Shown: piece by piece, positions 18,644 to 27,689 of the stretch
How positions within the stretch are numbered: position 1 is the stretch's first letter
Layout of the letters: every line of letters starts with the position of its first letter
Assembly: GCF_037892425.1 (NCBI RefSeq)
Contig: NZ_JBBKTT010000001.1
Span: forward strand, 1,736,001-1,800,000
DNA: 64,000 nt
Reading direction: 5' to 3'
Source: Lacibacter sp. H375
GTDB taxonomy: Bacteria > Bacteroidota > Bacteroidia > Chitinophagales > Chitinophagaceae
Made by a program: the position numbers and the translations under genes
The notes under the pieces: model-generated
What the model saw: only the letters and a program-made list of their open reading frames with translations
Told to the model about the DNA's origin: nothing
The model's database searches: none

Positions 18644-19312
18644 TTGGTTTCAGCTAAAATCTTAGACTTAAGGCAACTGTTTATTCTGTCTTTTCGTTAT
18701 TTAGAACAATATCAACCACAGGCTGTGCTGACAAAAGAGGAATTAGTTAATTGCATAGAAGGGTGCAGGCATAATAAGCGTATATATCAAAACAAGATAT
18801 ATGTAGCTTTTTATGATTATGCTATGTCTATATGCTTCAAGTACAGCAACGATAAAGAAGACGCAGTTGAAATCATTAACGATGGGTTCTTAAAGATCTT
18901 CAGGGAAATATACAATTACAAACCTCTTTCAGAAGATATTGCTTTTGGCTTCACATCGTGGTTGAGGCGTATCATGATCAATACCGCAATAGACCATTAC
19001 CGGAAGAACAAGAACAACGCCATTTTCAAAGACCTGAATGAGGAACATACGAATGTAACTGTTGGCGAAGAGAAAGATATGCTGGCAAATATCTCCTACA
19101 ATGAATTGATCAAAATTGTCCAGGAACTGAGTCCTGCTTACCGCATCGTTTTTAACCTGTATGCCATTGAGGGAATGACCCATAAAGAGGTGGGTAAGCA
19201 GTTGAACATAACTGAAGGAACATCTAAATCAAATTTTGCAAAGGCAAGGGCTTTTTTACAGAATAAGCTCCTGCAAAAATCCACTAAAAAAGAAATAAAT
19301 GCCTATCGATGA
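18644..19312 (+). CDS. RNA polymerase sigma factor (ECF/sigma-70-like)
   Basis: Up to 222 residues. Region 2 is visible (YDYAMSICFKYSNDKEDAVE, then INDGFLKIFREI and FTSWLRRIMINTAIDHYRK), then region 4 (LSPAYRIVFNLYAIEGMTHK, EVGKQLNITEGTSKS). There is no ATG early in the frame: the start is TTG at 18644 or GTG at 18725, and the family's usual N-terminus (about 15 residues before NCIEGC) favours 18725. It overlaps the next gene by 14 bases. That partner has a TM segment and is probably the cognate membrane regulator. Confidence 0.9.
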   Translation: MVSAKILDLRQLFILSFRYLEQYQPQAVLTKEELVNCIEGCRHNKRIYQNKIYVAFYDYAMSICFKYSNDKEDAVEIINDGFLKIFREIYNYKPLSEDIAFGFTSWLRRIMINTAIDHYRKNKNNAIFKDLNEEHTNVTVGEEKDMLANISYNELIKIVQELSPAYRIVFNLYAIEGMTHKEVGKQLNITEGTSKSNFAKARAFLQNKLLQKSTKKEINAYR

Positions 19313-20513
19313 TCTATATAAAAAATTAAATGATCCTGCTCCTGACGCATTCCCAAAATTTGAAGAGGAATCGTGGAAGAAGATGGAGATATTGCTGGAT
19401 AAACATTTACCTGAGAACAATGGTAAACCATTCCCGTATATCTTATTGCTGAGTTGTATTATTTTGGCATCGTTAACTACATTCCTTCCTGCAAGGAGGG
19501 CTTCGCAAACCGGAGAAGATAGAATAAACAGCACAAACAGCTTAACTGCGAAACCCATTCCTGCAATTGTAAAAACTGACGTACAAAAAACTCCTGTTGT
19601 AGTTGAGGAACATATTGATCGCTCAACTGATCTTGACATACAACCAAAGAAAACAAGTACGATTGAAATTGTAAAAACCAAACCGAATCAAAATAAGTTG
19701 ACTCATTTCCAAACTGGAAAAGAAGAACTTAAGCAAAAAGATTTTACAGACAACAATATACCCGATGCTCCTGCAGAAGTATTGTTAATTACTCCAACTG
19801 GCAGGGCTACTTCGATTACGCATAAAAACAATTTCCTGTTGTTGAAAAATGTACAGGAGAGAAGTAATAGTTCATTGGTTGTAACCAAAGAAAAAAATGC
19901 AGCGATCAGGAAACCTGCTAAGAACAGTTTTTCCCTGACCTTTAGCACAGGACTTGAAGCGCCAGCCACTTCTTTAAATACATGGGGCAGACTAACCCCG
20001 GTAGTTGGGATAGGAGTTATGTATACCATTGGTAAAAAAATAATTCTACGTACCGGTGTTGCCTCAGCTTCTAAAATCTATGCAGCAAATGATAAGGATT
20101 ACAATCCTGCTAATAATTACTGGGCAAGTTATACTTACTTTAAAAAGATTGATGCTGATTGTAAGGTCATTGAAATTCCTTTGGGTATTGCGTACAGGGT
20201 AGTGAACGTTAGAAAAACCAACGTGTATGTTTCTGCAGGATCCTCTTCTATTATTATGCGCAAAGAAGCTTACGAATATTATTATAAAAACCAGGCAGGG
20301 AGAGATACCGTAACACACCGTGCCTGGAACAACAACAGCTTCCATTTATTTTCAAGCGTAAATTTTTCTGCGATCGCTGAACGAAAAATATCAGACCGCT
20401 TTTCACTGATGGCTGAGCCGGGCATTAAAATACCATCAGGTGGAATTGGTGTTGGTAAGATCCGTTTGTATAATGCAGGATTAACTGTAACAGCAAAGTT
20501 TAAACTGAGATAA
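19299..20513 (+). CDS. Membrane-anchored protein with C-terminal outer-membrane-type barrel, sigma-factor partner
   Basis: 404 residues. A short cytoplasmic N-terminus (PDAFPKFEEESWKKMEILLD), one TM span (about 47-65, YILLLSCIILASLTTF), a long Lys/Pro/Thr-rich linker, then from about 205 a beta-barrel-like domain (FSLTFSTGLEA, VVGIGVMYTIGKKIILRTGV, FSLMAEPGIKIP, GLTVTAKFKLR). The overlap with the sigma gene and the N-terminus plus TM are what an anti-sigma factor looks like in this phylum, but the ZAS motif is absent. How an inner-membrane anchor and a barrel-like domain coexist is unclear; the C-terminus may be a periplasmic sensor. Confidence 0.6.
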   Translation: MPIDDLYKKLNDPAPDAFPKFEEESWKKMEILLDKHLPENNGKPFPYILLLSCIILASLTTFLPARRASQTGEDRINSTNSLTAKPIPAIVKTDVQKTPVVVEEHIDRSTDLDIQPKKTSTIEIVKTKPNQNKLTHFQTGKEELKQKDFTDNNIPDAPAEVLLITPTGRATSITHKNNFLLLKNVQERSNSSLVVTKEKNAAIRKPAKNSFSLTFSTGLEAPATSLNTWGRLTPVVGIGVMYTIGKKIILRTGVASASKIYAANDKDYNPANNYWASYTYFKKIDADCKVIEIPLGIAYRVVNVRKTNVYVSAGSSSIIMRKEAYEYYYKNQAGRDTVTHRAWNNNSFHLFSSVNFSAIAERKISDRFSLMAEPGIKIPSGGIGVGKIRLYNAGLTVTAKFKLR

Positions 20514-20570
20514 TGAGGGATGAGTAATGAATGATGAGTCGTGAATCAGACTCTAACCATTCACCATCAA

Positions 20571-21191
20571 CTATTTCATGCTCACATAATTCGCTACAGG
20601 CTGGCGGTTCTGCAAACTGCGGGCAAGAGTTAATTCATCTGCATACTCCAGTTCGCCACCAAACGCAATGCCACGTGCGATGGTGGTGATCTTAACTGGC
20701 AGGTCTTTTATTTTTTTGCTGATATAAAACAAAGTGGTGTCGCCTTGTATGTTAGGGCTGAGTGCAAAGATGAGTTCTTCCACTTCGTCTTCTTTTAATC
20801 GGTTAATCAATGGCTCGATCGTTAACTGATCCGGTCCTACACCATCCAATGGTGAAATAACGCCACCAAGCACATGATACAACCCGTTGAACTGTTGTGT
20901 GCTTTCAATAGCAATAACATCACGGATATTTTCCACCACACAAATGATCTGTTTTTTTCGGGAGATATTGCTGCAGATATTACAAATTTCTGTATCGGAT
21001 ACATTGCAACATTTGCTGCAGAATTTAATTTCTCTCCGCATACGTGCAATGGTATCAGCAAACAACTGTGTTTCTTCCTGCGGTTGTTTGATGAGATGAA
21101 GCACTAAACGCAACGCTGTTTTTTTACCAATGCCGGGTAGTTTGGCAAATTCATTCACGGCCTGTTCCAATAAAGACGAAGAGAAAGACAT
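20571..21191 (-). CDS. recR: Recombination protein RecR
   Basis: 206 residues. N-terminal helix-hairpin-helix (ELAKLPGIGKKTALRLVLHL region, 14-32), C4 zinc finger (CSKCCNVSDTEICNIC, about 58-73), Toprim domain (IICVVENIRDVIAIE, later GDTTLFYISKKI) and C-terminal IARGIAFGGELEYADELTL. RecR works with RecO and RecF to load RecA on gapped DNA. Single gene; length is standard. Confidence 0.97.
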   Translation of the reverse strand: MSFSSSLLEQAVNEFAKLPGIGKKTALRLVLHLIKQPQEETQLFADTIARMRREIKFCSKCCNVSDTEICNICSNISRKKQIICVVENIRDVIAIESTQQFNGLYHVLGGVISPLDGVGPDQLTIEPLINRLKEDEVEELIFALSPNIQGDTTLFYISKKIKDLPVKITTIARGIAFGGELEYADELTLARSLQNRQPVANYVSMK

Positions 21192-21235
21192 GCAGCGAAA
21201 GTACGAAGGATGCTGAATTAAAAACAGAAAGAGGT

Positions 21236-22654
21236 TTACTGAAGATCCGGCGTTTTGCTTTGTGCTTTACCCGGTTCTATCACCAGTTCATTATCCCAGT
21301 TTTCTTTTACAGTAACTGAATAATTGAGCGGTTGAACTAGTTCCGGCTGACGTTTCGGTTTTGCAAAATAATCGCCTGGATCCCAAACACCGTTCTTATT
21401 GGTATCGAACAACAAACCAAGTTTGTAGGAGCCGGGTTTAAATTGAGCACGATAAAATTCTTTGCCGGTTAATGGATAGCGGCCAACAATTTGATCATTG
21501 CTGTAAAAAATCAATACCGGGTGAGTGGCGGTATCAATTTCTTTAAAACGAATACGAAGCGTACCATATTCTTTTTCTGTTTTTACACGGAAAGAAAGCG
21601 TATCGTTCTTCAATGATTTTAACCCGGAAGTGTCAGCTGCATAATCTTTATCAAGGTAAAGTTTGTAAGTGCCACCGGATTTCCACGCATAATTGAAAAG
21701 TAATTGTTTGCGAACACTGTCATTAACTATGGTGAAATCGGTGATGAACTTTGTTGAATCCTGCTGCAAACGGATCTTTGACAAATCGTAACTGCGGATG
21801 GGTTTCGTATAGATCAGCCTGAATGTGTCAAGAATATCCAAAGCGTTGCTCTCAAGGTTTGAAGAAACAACAAGTCCACGTTTAGTATCCTGTGTGGCAG
21901 TTGATTTTTGTCGTTCCTTCTCAGTTGCAAATGCATACAGCTGAACAGCAGGAGTAGTAGTGGTTACATTAATTGTTGAATCAAGAAATGCAAACTGCTC
22001 AATACCTTGTGTATATTTTTTGTTGCCATCTTCATCACGCAAGGCATACACGTAAAACTTACCTGCCGGTAAATTATTGAAACGGAAATTACCTTGCCCA
22101 TCAACCCTTGCTACATACATGGGCTTTTCTTTGTACACGGTTGAATCTTCTTCTTTGCGATACAACAAAGCAAACATGGTGCTGTCTGTCTTTCCTGTTT
22201 CTGCAAGAATAACTTTTCCCGAAAGTTCATTTGAATCAATAGAAGTGCCGGTTGAAAAACTGTATTGAAAATCTTTAAGAATATTTCCTTCGTTCAAGTC
22301 AACAATAGCATCACCAAAGTTGATGTTGTAGGTTGTATTGGGTAAGAGTGAATCTTTTAAACGTACAGTAACGGTGCGTAATTTGAATTCGATCACTGGG
22401 TCTTTGACAGGATAGGGTGAAATGATCACTTTTTGATTTGGCTCTTTTAATTCAACAAATTCATCAAACGTGATGGTGATCTTTTGCTCCTTCACCATTG
22501 TGGCTGAATCTTTTGGTGAAGCTGAAACCGGAACAGGAGGCAAACTGTCTCTTGGTCCACCACTTGGTGGTACGATGTTGGCACAGCCCGTCGTTTGAAC
22601 CATCATGGCGGGGATGCAAAGGAGTATTAAAATGAATGGAAAAAATCTTTTCAT
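21236..22654 (-). CDS. Ig-like domain lipoprotein of the PPSGGPRD type
   Basis: 472 residues from the ATG at 22654 (another ATG 18 bases upstream is possible). Lipobox TTGC, directly followed by ANIVPPSGGPRDSLPP, a hallmark of a widespread Bacteroidota lipoprotein. Next a bacterial Ig-like (SbsA/Big_5-type) domain (about 35-125; KITITFDEFVELKEPN, VRLKDSLLPNTTYNINFGDA), then a prealbumin-like segment (GNFRFNNLPAGKFYVYALRD) and further beta-rich repeats ending with a Gln-rich tail. Likely an outer-membrane-anchored structural protein; no enzyme motif. Confidence 0.78.
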   Translation of the reverse strand: MKRFFPFILILLCIPAMMVQTTGCANIVPPSGGPRDSLPPVPVSASPKDSATMVKEQKITITFDEFVELKEPNQKVIISPYPVKDPVIEFKLRTVTVRLKDSLLPNTTYNINFGDAIVDLNEGNILKDFQYSFSTGTSIDSNELSGKVILAETGKTDSTMFALLYRKEEDSTVYKEKPMYVARVDGQGNFRFNNLPAGKFYVYALRDEDGNKKYTQGIEQFAFLDSTINVTTTTPAVQLYAFATEKERQKSTATQDTKRGLVVSSNLESNALDILDTFRLIYTKPIRSYDLSKIRLQQDSTKFITDFTIVNDSVRKQLLFNYAWKSGGTYKLYLDKDYAADTSGLKSLKNDTLSFRVKTEKEYGTLRIRFKEIDTATHPVLIFYSNDQIVGRYPLTGKEFYRAQFKPGSYKLGLLFDTNKNGVWDPGDYFAKPKRQPELVQPLNYSVTVKENWDNELVIEPGKAQSKTPDLQ

Positions 22655-22739
22655 GTAGTAACGCCGCTTCAATTACAAAGTGCAAACATACTTGCTTTCA
22701 AATGAATTCTTTTCCTGCAAATCCTAATAATCCGATAAA

Positions 22740-25700
22740 TCATGGTTCAGCCTCGTCTTCTTCCAGCTCATGCAATACCACCGCCATTTCATTGGTCTTT
22801 ACAAAATTGCACCAGTGGCAATCTTCTTTGCCGCAGCCGATGTAAAACTCACGGTTCTGAATTTTTTCCCAAACCGTAACGATCTGTTGTGTTACCGTTT
22901 CAATATCGGCCGGAGTAATAACGATCTTTTCTTTGCGATATTCTTTCTTCTTGTCCGGTTCAATAAAATCAAATTCGGTGCTAACAACTTTCCAGTCTTT
23001 TGCTTCGTAATTGTCGACAAGAATTTTATAGAACACCGCTTGTCGCCAGTAATCACCGCCATCCGTTTGTTTATCACTGGGGCCTTGCAGTTTTTCTTTC
23101 GCATTATCAACATTGCCGGTTTTATAATCCACCACATTCACCGCTTTGCCGTCGAACTCAAGTTTATCAAGCTTTCCTTTCAACGGAACGCCTTTGATCA
23201 TCACATTGCGGATGTTGCGTTCAATGGCTACAATAGTGGAGAAGCTGTTGATGTATTTATCATAGTAATTACTCAATACTTCCTGTCCATATTCCATCCT
23301 TCGTGCAAACTGTTCTTTGGTAAAACTTTCACGGTGGCGATGCATATACCATTCAAAGTCGGCAATGAACTGTTGCTTTGAATGAAAAGTATCTGTTTTC
23401 GTCTCCTGCATCTTGCGAAACAATTGCTCCAATGCATAGTGAACAGATGAACCGAATTCAGTTGCTTCATTTTTAGGTGATGGAATACGAATGAGATTTT
23501 TGAAATAAAATTCCAGCGGACATTTTAAATAGTTGTTCAACGCCGTAACATTCATCACAAATTTTTCCAGTATCGGCTGAATAAAACTTTCTTCGATCTT
23601 TTCAATTTCCGGTGCCTGTGCTTCACCAAACAACAATGCAGTGAATTCACTCAATGCTTCCGGACTCAGCATTACCGGCACAATATCGATCGGCTGTTCT
23701 TCTCTTATTTCTTCGAGGAACATCGATGGTTCCAGTTCTTTCCCATCGTTTTTAAATTGACTAAATGAAAGATTGAGATGTGTTTCTGCTCTTGTGATCG
23801 CTACATAAAACAATCGACGTAATTCTTCCGTAGATGTTTCTTTTGTTACAGATGAAGTCGTGAAAATGGTATCCGGTAATTTATACCCATTAGAAGGATT
23901 ACGTTTCTTTTCCCAATAACCGGAATTGCAACCGGCTACAAACACATGTTCAAATTCCAAACCTTTGGATCCATGTGCAGTTAAAAGATTTACACCGTTG
24001 TCGCTGCCGCTTACCTGTACCAATGGTAATTTCAACTCTTCTTTTTCCATCAGTTCAATAATGGATACCAAACCTTGTAATGAGAGTGAAGGATCACGCC
24101 TTGTTTCTTCTTTTACAAAATCGAATAAACCTGTGAGTACTTTTAATTGCCAATGTTTATCCGGGCTTTGCATGATGTGTTTGAGAATGCCTGTTTCACG
24201 AATGATGTTGTCGAACAAATGCTGCAACGTCACATTCGGCACATCCCCAACCAGTTTTTCAAAAATACCGCTGGCTGCTTTTAAGCCATGATGAATGCCT
24301 TGCGAAAAAAGATCTTTGGCTGGTGCATGTGCTTTTTCATACAATAATCTTCTGAGCGATGTTTTGTTATCGCTGAATTGAGTTGAAGAAACTTCAACAG
24401 TAAGCTTTGCAATTTCAATGGGTGGAATATGAAACCAACTAAAGTGTAATAATTCAAACAGCATTTCATCGCCACCATATGGAACATCATGCTCGGCAGC
24501 TAAATATTTCAGTATAAGAATTATCTTTTGTGCCAATGGCAACTCCAGTATATTCAAATGTCGTTTGCTGTAAAAGGGAATACCAAGGTGATTGAAGTAA
24601 TGCGTTAACTCTTCGCCATATTTATTTTCTTTATAGATCACCGCAATGCGACCGGGAAGAATGCCTTCTTTCAACAGCTGTTGCACCTGTAAAGTAATGT
24701 CGATCATTTCCTCCCGTTGCGTTTGGTAACTTCTGATCGAAGGATTGTGCAGCAGATGATTGATCTTGCTGTTGCTAGCCAAAAGATCCTTTGTTAAGCC
24801 CCGTATTTTTTTAATTAACCGTTCTTCATTTCTGCTGATGAGTGATTTTGAAATGTCAAGTATTGGTTGTGTTGAACGATAGTTGTTTGATAGCACAACT
24901 GTTACGAGGTCGTTTGCATACAAGCCGGCAAAGCCTTCCATATTCTCCACGTTGGCACCTTGGAAACGGAAGATGCTTTGATCATCATCACCCACCACAA
25001 ATACATTCGGTTGATCCCAATAGCTGATGAGTAATTCAACGATTTTATTTTGTGTACCGCTTGAATCCTGGAACTCATCCACTAAAATATATTGGAACTG
25101 TTCCTGGTAATTGGCCAGCATATTTTTATTTTCTTCAAATGCCTTGATGACCCACGTGATCATATCATCAAAATCGTAGCGGTTGCGTTTGCGCATGAGT
25201 TGCTGAAAACGATCGAACTCTTTTACGGCCGCACGGAGTTTTTCCATGCGTTCGGTTTCTTCATCCAGCTTTTCTTTTTTAAGATCACCAGCGTTGAATT
25301 GTTTGTACTTGCGTTTGTAAACATAGTCATCACGTGTAGGAAGATCAGCAAGGTATTCATTGATCTTTTGCTCAATGAAAGTAGGTGTCCAGCCTTCTTT
25401 CTTCATCGTACTGAACAAGCGATCAAGATTGGTGATCTCAAAATACACATCACCTCTGTATCGTTTCAGCGGATGGTTTTTTGGAAATGAATCAATGAGC
25501 TCTTTAAACAACTCGATCTTTTCCAGATCGGATAAAGGATCGAGTGCTGTTTTTTCAAACTGCGAAAGATTCTCCTGTATTACATCATTACAAAAAGCAT
25601 GATAAGTGTAGATATTTACTTTGTATGCATCGGGGCCAATGAATTTTAATAGACGTTTGCGCATGGCCACTACACCGGCATCAGTATAGGTAAGACATAA

Positions 25701-25898
25701 AATGTTTTGAGGAAGCGCATCAGTCTCAAGCAAAATTTTTCCAATGCGGCTGGCAAGTATCTGTGTTTTACCTGTACCGGGTCCGGCAATAACCATTACT
25801 GGTCCTTCAATATGATCAACCGCCAGCTTCTGTTTTTCATTGAGCCTTTCGTATTCTTCAAGGAAACGTTGTTCCAGGCGTTCTTTGTTAATGGACAT
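22740..25898 (-). CDS. UvrD/AddB-like helicase with C-terminal PD-(D/E)XK nuclease
   Basis: 1052 residues. Superfamily-1A helicase core: Walker A MVIAGPGTGKTQI (about 35-47), YDFDDMI, DEFQDSS (Walker B), DDDQSIFRFQGA, NNYRSTQPI, and LLTAHGSKGLEFEHVFV and RRLFYVAITRAE near 640-720. The last 250 residues form a RecB-type nuclease: GSSVHYALEQLF, KLDKLEFDGKAVNVVDYKTG. One Cys in NYLKCPLEFYF and three in CGKEDCHWC make a probable 4Fe-4S staple as in AddB. It likely processes DNA ends. No AddA/RecC-like partner is next to it. Confidence 0.85.
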   Translation of the reverse strand: MSINKERLEQRFLEEYERLNEKQKLAVDHIEGPVMVIAGPGTGKTQILASRIGKILLETDALPQNILCLTYTDAGVVAMRKRLLKFIGPDAYKVNIYTYHAFCNDVIQENLSQFEKTALDPLSDLEKIELFKELIDSFPKNHPLKRYRGDVYFEITNLDRLFSTMKKEGWTPTFIEQKINEYLADLPTRDDYVYKRKYKQFNAGDLKKEKLDEETERMEKLRAAVKEFDRFQQLMRKRNRYDFDDMITWVIKAFEENKNMLANYQEQFQYILVDEFQDSSGTQNKIVELLISYWDQPNVFVVGDDDQSIFRFQGANVENMEGFAGLYANDLVTVVLSNNYRSTQPILDISKSLISRNEERLIKKIRGLTKDLLASNSKINHLLHNPSIRSYQTQREEMIDITLQVQQLLKEGILPGRIAVIYKENKYGEELTHYFNHLGIPFYSKRHLNILELPLAQKIILILKYLAAEHDVPYGGDEMLFELLHFSWFHIPPIEIAKLTVEVSSTQFSDNKTSLRRLLYEKAHAPAKDLFSQGIHHGLKAASGIFEKLVGDVPNVTLQHLFDNIIRETGILKHIMQSPDKHWQLKVLTGLFDFVKEETRRDPSLSLQGLVSIIELMEKEELKLPLVQVSGSDNGVNLLTAHGSKGLEFEHVFVAGCNSGYWEKKRNPSNGYKLPDTIFTTSSVTKETSTEELRRLFYVAITRAETHLNLSFSQFKNDGKELEPSMFLEEIREEQPIDIVPVMLSPEALSEFTALLFGEAQAPEIEKIEESFIQPILEKFVMNVTALNNYLKCPLEFYFKNLIRIPSPKNEATEFGSSVHYALEQLFRKMQETKTDTFHSKQQFIADFEWYMHRHRESFTKEQFARRMEYGQEVLSNYYDKYINSFSTIVAIERNIRNVMIKGVPLKGKLDKLEFDGKAVNVVDYKTGNVDNAKEKLQGPSDKQTDGGDYWRQAVFYKILVDNYEAKDWKVVSTEFDFIEPDKKKEYRKEKIVITPADIETVTQQIVTVWEKIQNREFYIGCGKEDCHWCNFVKTNEMAVVLHELEEDEAEP

Positions 25899-26091
25899 GC
25901 TTCAAAGTTAATTCTCTGCCCTTGTGCCCGTAAAGATTTTTGAATAGTCAGGAAAATGGCTTCTCACCCGTTTGTGGATAAAGCTTGCAAAAGATAAAGC
26001 AGCAAAAAGTTAAACAGAAATGGTTTTAGCCTAATTTTCAAGTACTAACTACGAAGCCCGTTTTTAAAATCCAGCCAGCCGTACAGTATTG

Positions 26092-26123
26092 ACCGTCTTT
26101 TTTAGTAAAAAAGGCGGTTTTTT
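26092..26123 (+). terminator. Orphan plus-strand terminator
   Basis: Twelve-bp stem (ACCGTCTTTTTT / AAAAAAGGCGGT, one G-T wobble) with a 3-base loop and a T6 run. No plus-strand gene lies within 5 kb upstream, so it marks an unannotated transcript. Confidence 0.65.
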
Positions 26124-26266
26124 ATTTGAGTGAGATGTAGAATATACCCTAAAAGTGGTATTTTTTGGATGAGGTGGTAGGGGTACTTTTACAATGTTGA
26201 AGGTTTTAGCCGTTGTTGTCCTACCACACCCGCTGATTATTTATCAGCTTACCTGTAAAAAGATTT

Positions 26267-26316
26267 AAGAGGCAGAAAAATAGCTATCCATTCATAAAAT
26301 ACCGTTTCTGCCTCTT
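26267..26316 (-). terminator. Hairpin after the TPR membrane-protein gene
   Basis: Perfect 12-bp arms AAGAGGCAGAAA (26267..26278) and TTTCTGCCTCTT (26305..26316) enclosing 26 bases, starting 7 bases past the stop at 26324. The minus strand continues AAATCTTTTT. Confidence 0.55.
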
Positions 26317-26323
26317 ACTTTGC

Positions 26324-26983
26324 CTAGCCCGGCATCCGGGAAATATATTTCTCCATTTGTTTTATCTGATCGGCCAATTGTTGAGTAGAAGGTTTCAGCG
26401 CCTTTGCCTTGCGGAAAAACTCTTTTGCTGCCCTGAATTCCCTCTTATTCATCATAATACTGCACATCTGAAGATTTGCAGCTGCCTGGTTTTCTTTGTC
26501 GGGTAACCCTTTGCGTAAAGCCTGGCGGATATAACTTTCAGCTTGTTTGAAATTGTTCTTTTGCATGGCCAGCATCCCCATTTGCAATAAGCTTGCTCCT
26601 TCCGTACCCTGCATGAGTGAAGAGCCTGAGCCGAGATCCATTCCTTTTTTCATCATTTTCTCTGCACCATCAAAATCCTGCTTCATCATAGCGATGTTAC
26701 CCTTGAGGGTGTAAAACACGGAGCGAATTGGCTTGAAAAGTAAACCAGGAAATGTAACGGAATTCAGGATCTTTTCTGCACCATCCATATCACCGGCTTC
26801 CATATACTCCTGAATAAGACGGAGAGGGCCAAAGAAGAAATGACCGACAATGCTCACAATAGCAATAAGGTAAATGATAAACGATGGCCAAAAGCTTGTG
26901 TAGTAATGCACCACACCTGCAACCACCAGTAATACAATACCAATAATCAGCCTGTACCGGATATAAACGTTCAATAATTTCAT
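26324..26983 (-). CDS. TPR protein with N-terminal membrane hairpin
   Basis: 219 residues. Two adjacent TM spans (about 13-29 and 33-52) joined by a short turn, then TPR-type helices: MDGAEKILNSVTFPG, GNIAMMKQDFDGAEKMMKKG, MGMLAMQKNNFKQAESYIRQ, KREFRAAKEFFRKAKALKPS. TPRs face the cytoplasm or periplasm and probably scaffold other proteins. No known name. Single gene with a downstream terminator hairpin. Confidence 0.75.
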   Translation of the reverse strand: MKLLNVYIRYRLIIGIVLLVVAGVVHYYTSFWPSFIIYLIAIVSIVGHFFFGPLRLIQEYMEAGDMDGAEKILNSVTFPGLLFKPIRSVFYTLKGNIAMMKQDFDGAEKMMKKGMDLGSGSSLMQGTEGASLLQMGMLAMQKNNFKQAESYIRQALRKGLPDKENQAAANLQMCSIMMNKREFRAAKEFFRKAKALKPSTQQLADQIKQMEKYISRMPG

Positions 26984-27032
26984 ACGAAAAAGAATTGGGC
27001 TGCAAAGGTAGGGTTTGAGGTCAGATTTCCCG

Positions 27033-27061
27033 TTGCAGATTCCTGAATTCTGCTATTTTTG
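27033..27061 (+). promoter_or_regulatory. Promoter of tRNA-Arg
   Basis: TTG (27033..27035) and the perfect -7 box TATTTTTG (27054..27061) are 18 bases apart; the tRNA begins 35 bases further on. Confidence 0.7.
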
Positions 27062-27096
27062 CCGCCCGAAGGAGCCAGTTTTACTGCTGTACTTCC

Positions 27097-27168
27097 GGTC
27101 CCGTAGTTCAATGGATAGAATAGAAGTTTCCTAAACTTTAGATACAGGTTCGATTCCTGTCGGGACTA
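27097..27168 (+). tRNA. tRNA-Arg (anticodon CCU)
   Basis: 72-nt cloverleaf: acceptor GGTCCCG with CGGGACT, D-arm GTTC/GAAT, anticodon stem GAAGT/ACTTT around loop TTCCTAA (anticodon CCT), a short 4-base variable loop, T-arm ACAGG-TTCGATT-CCTGT, discriminator A. The 3' CCA is not encoded. It reads AGG codons. Confidence 0.95.
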
Positions 27169-27169
27169 C

Positions 27170-27215
27170 AAGATGAAAGCGCTTTGCAATTAATTGCAAA
27201 GCGCTTTCATCTTTT
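27170..27215 (+). terminator. 44-bp perfect palindrome / terminator after tRNA-Arg
   Basis: A completely perfect palindrome from 27170 to 27213 (22-bp arms centred on AATT|AATT) followed by TTTT. It begins 2 bases after the tRNA end. Its stem is much longer than needed for termination. Confidence 0.85.
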
Positions 27216-27254
27216 GCTTGGTCCTGGCAATTTAATTTAAATCAATTTGATTCA

Positions 27255-27689
27255 TTATTCCCGTTTCAGACTAATGCAATGTTCTGTGTACGATCCGGAC
27301 CCAAGGTCTACACGGGTAATAAGAATAACAGACATAGCCGTTAAATCCCTGATTTCATAAATTCTTCCATCAAATTCTACTATGGAATCGTTTTGAATTG
27401 TGTACGGCAATGTTCTAGCGCCCAATTGGTTTATAATTACCAGGTTGCCGTTATCCTGGAAATCCATCAGGGTTCTTTCAAATGGTTCCTTATACGTGTG
27501 AATTAAAATGGAGTTGTCATACTCATTGTAAACGGTATTTTCGGCAATCCATTTACCTTTCAATGTCTTGATGCCTTCATCGAAAGACATACCACCTTGT
27601 CTGATTGATGTGAAATTGTCTTCATTGTTTTTTTTGCAAGCCGATAATATTAATACTACTACCAGGCTAAGAATTAATGTTCTTTTCAT
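27255..27689 (-). CDS. Small lipoprotein, unknown function
   Basis: 144 residues. Lipobox VLILSACKK (Cys18). The mature protein begins with a polar linker, then GKWIAENTVYNEYDNSILIH, TLMDFQDNGNLVIINQLGA, LPYTIQNDSIVEFDGRIYEIRDL: the strand pattern and GKW start of lipocalin-like (DUF5004/DUF4847-style) Bacteroidota lipoproteins. No catalytic residue. Isolated gene; a 400-base regulatory gap separates it from the amino-sugar cluster. Confidence 0.6.
   Translation of the reverse strand: MKRTLILSLVVVLILSACKKNNEDNFTSIRQGGMSFDEGIKTLKGKWIAENTVYNEYDNSILIHTYKEPFERTLMDFQDNGNLVIINQLGARTLPYTIQNDSIVEFDGRIYEIRDLTAMSVILITRVDLGSGSYTEHCISLKRE

Larger units (their letters stand above)
25899..26323. other. 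Structured intergenic region, candidate small RNA
   Basis: 425 bases between two minus-strand genes. It holds the helicase promoter region, an orphan plus-strand terminator (26092..26123), a long imperfect hairpin closed by GTGGTAGG (26174..26181) and CCTACCAC (26220..26227), a small hairpin GCTGAT-TATTT-ATCAGC near 26232..26248, and the terminator of the TPR gene (26267..26316). No ORF explains the plus-strand terminator, so a small RNA from about 25950 to 26123 is possible. Confidence 0.4.
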
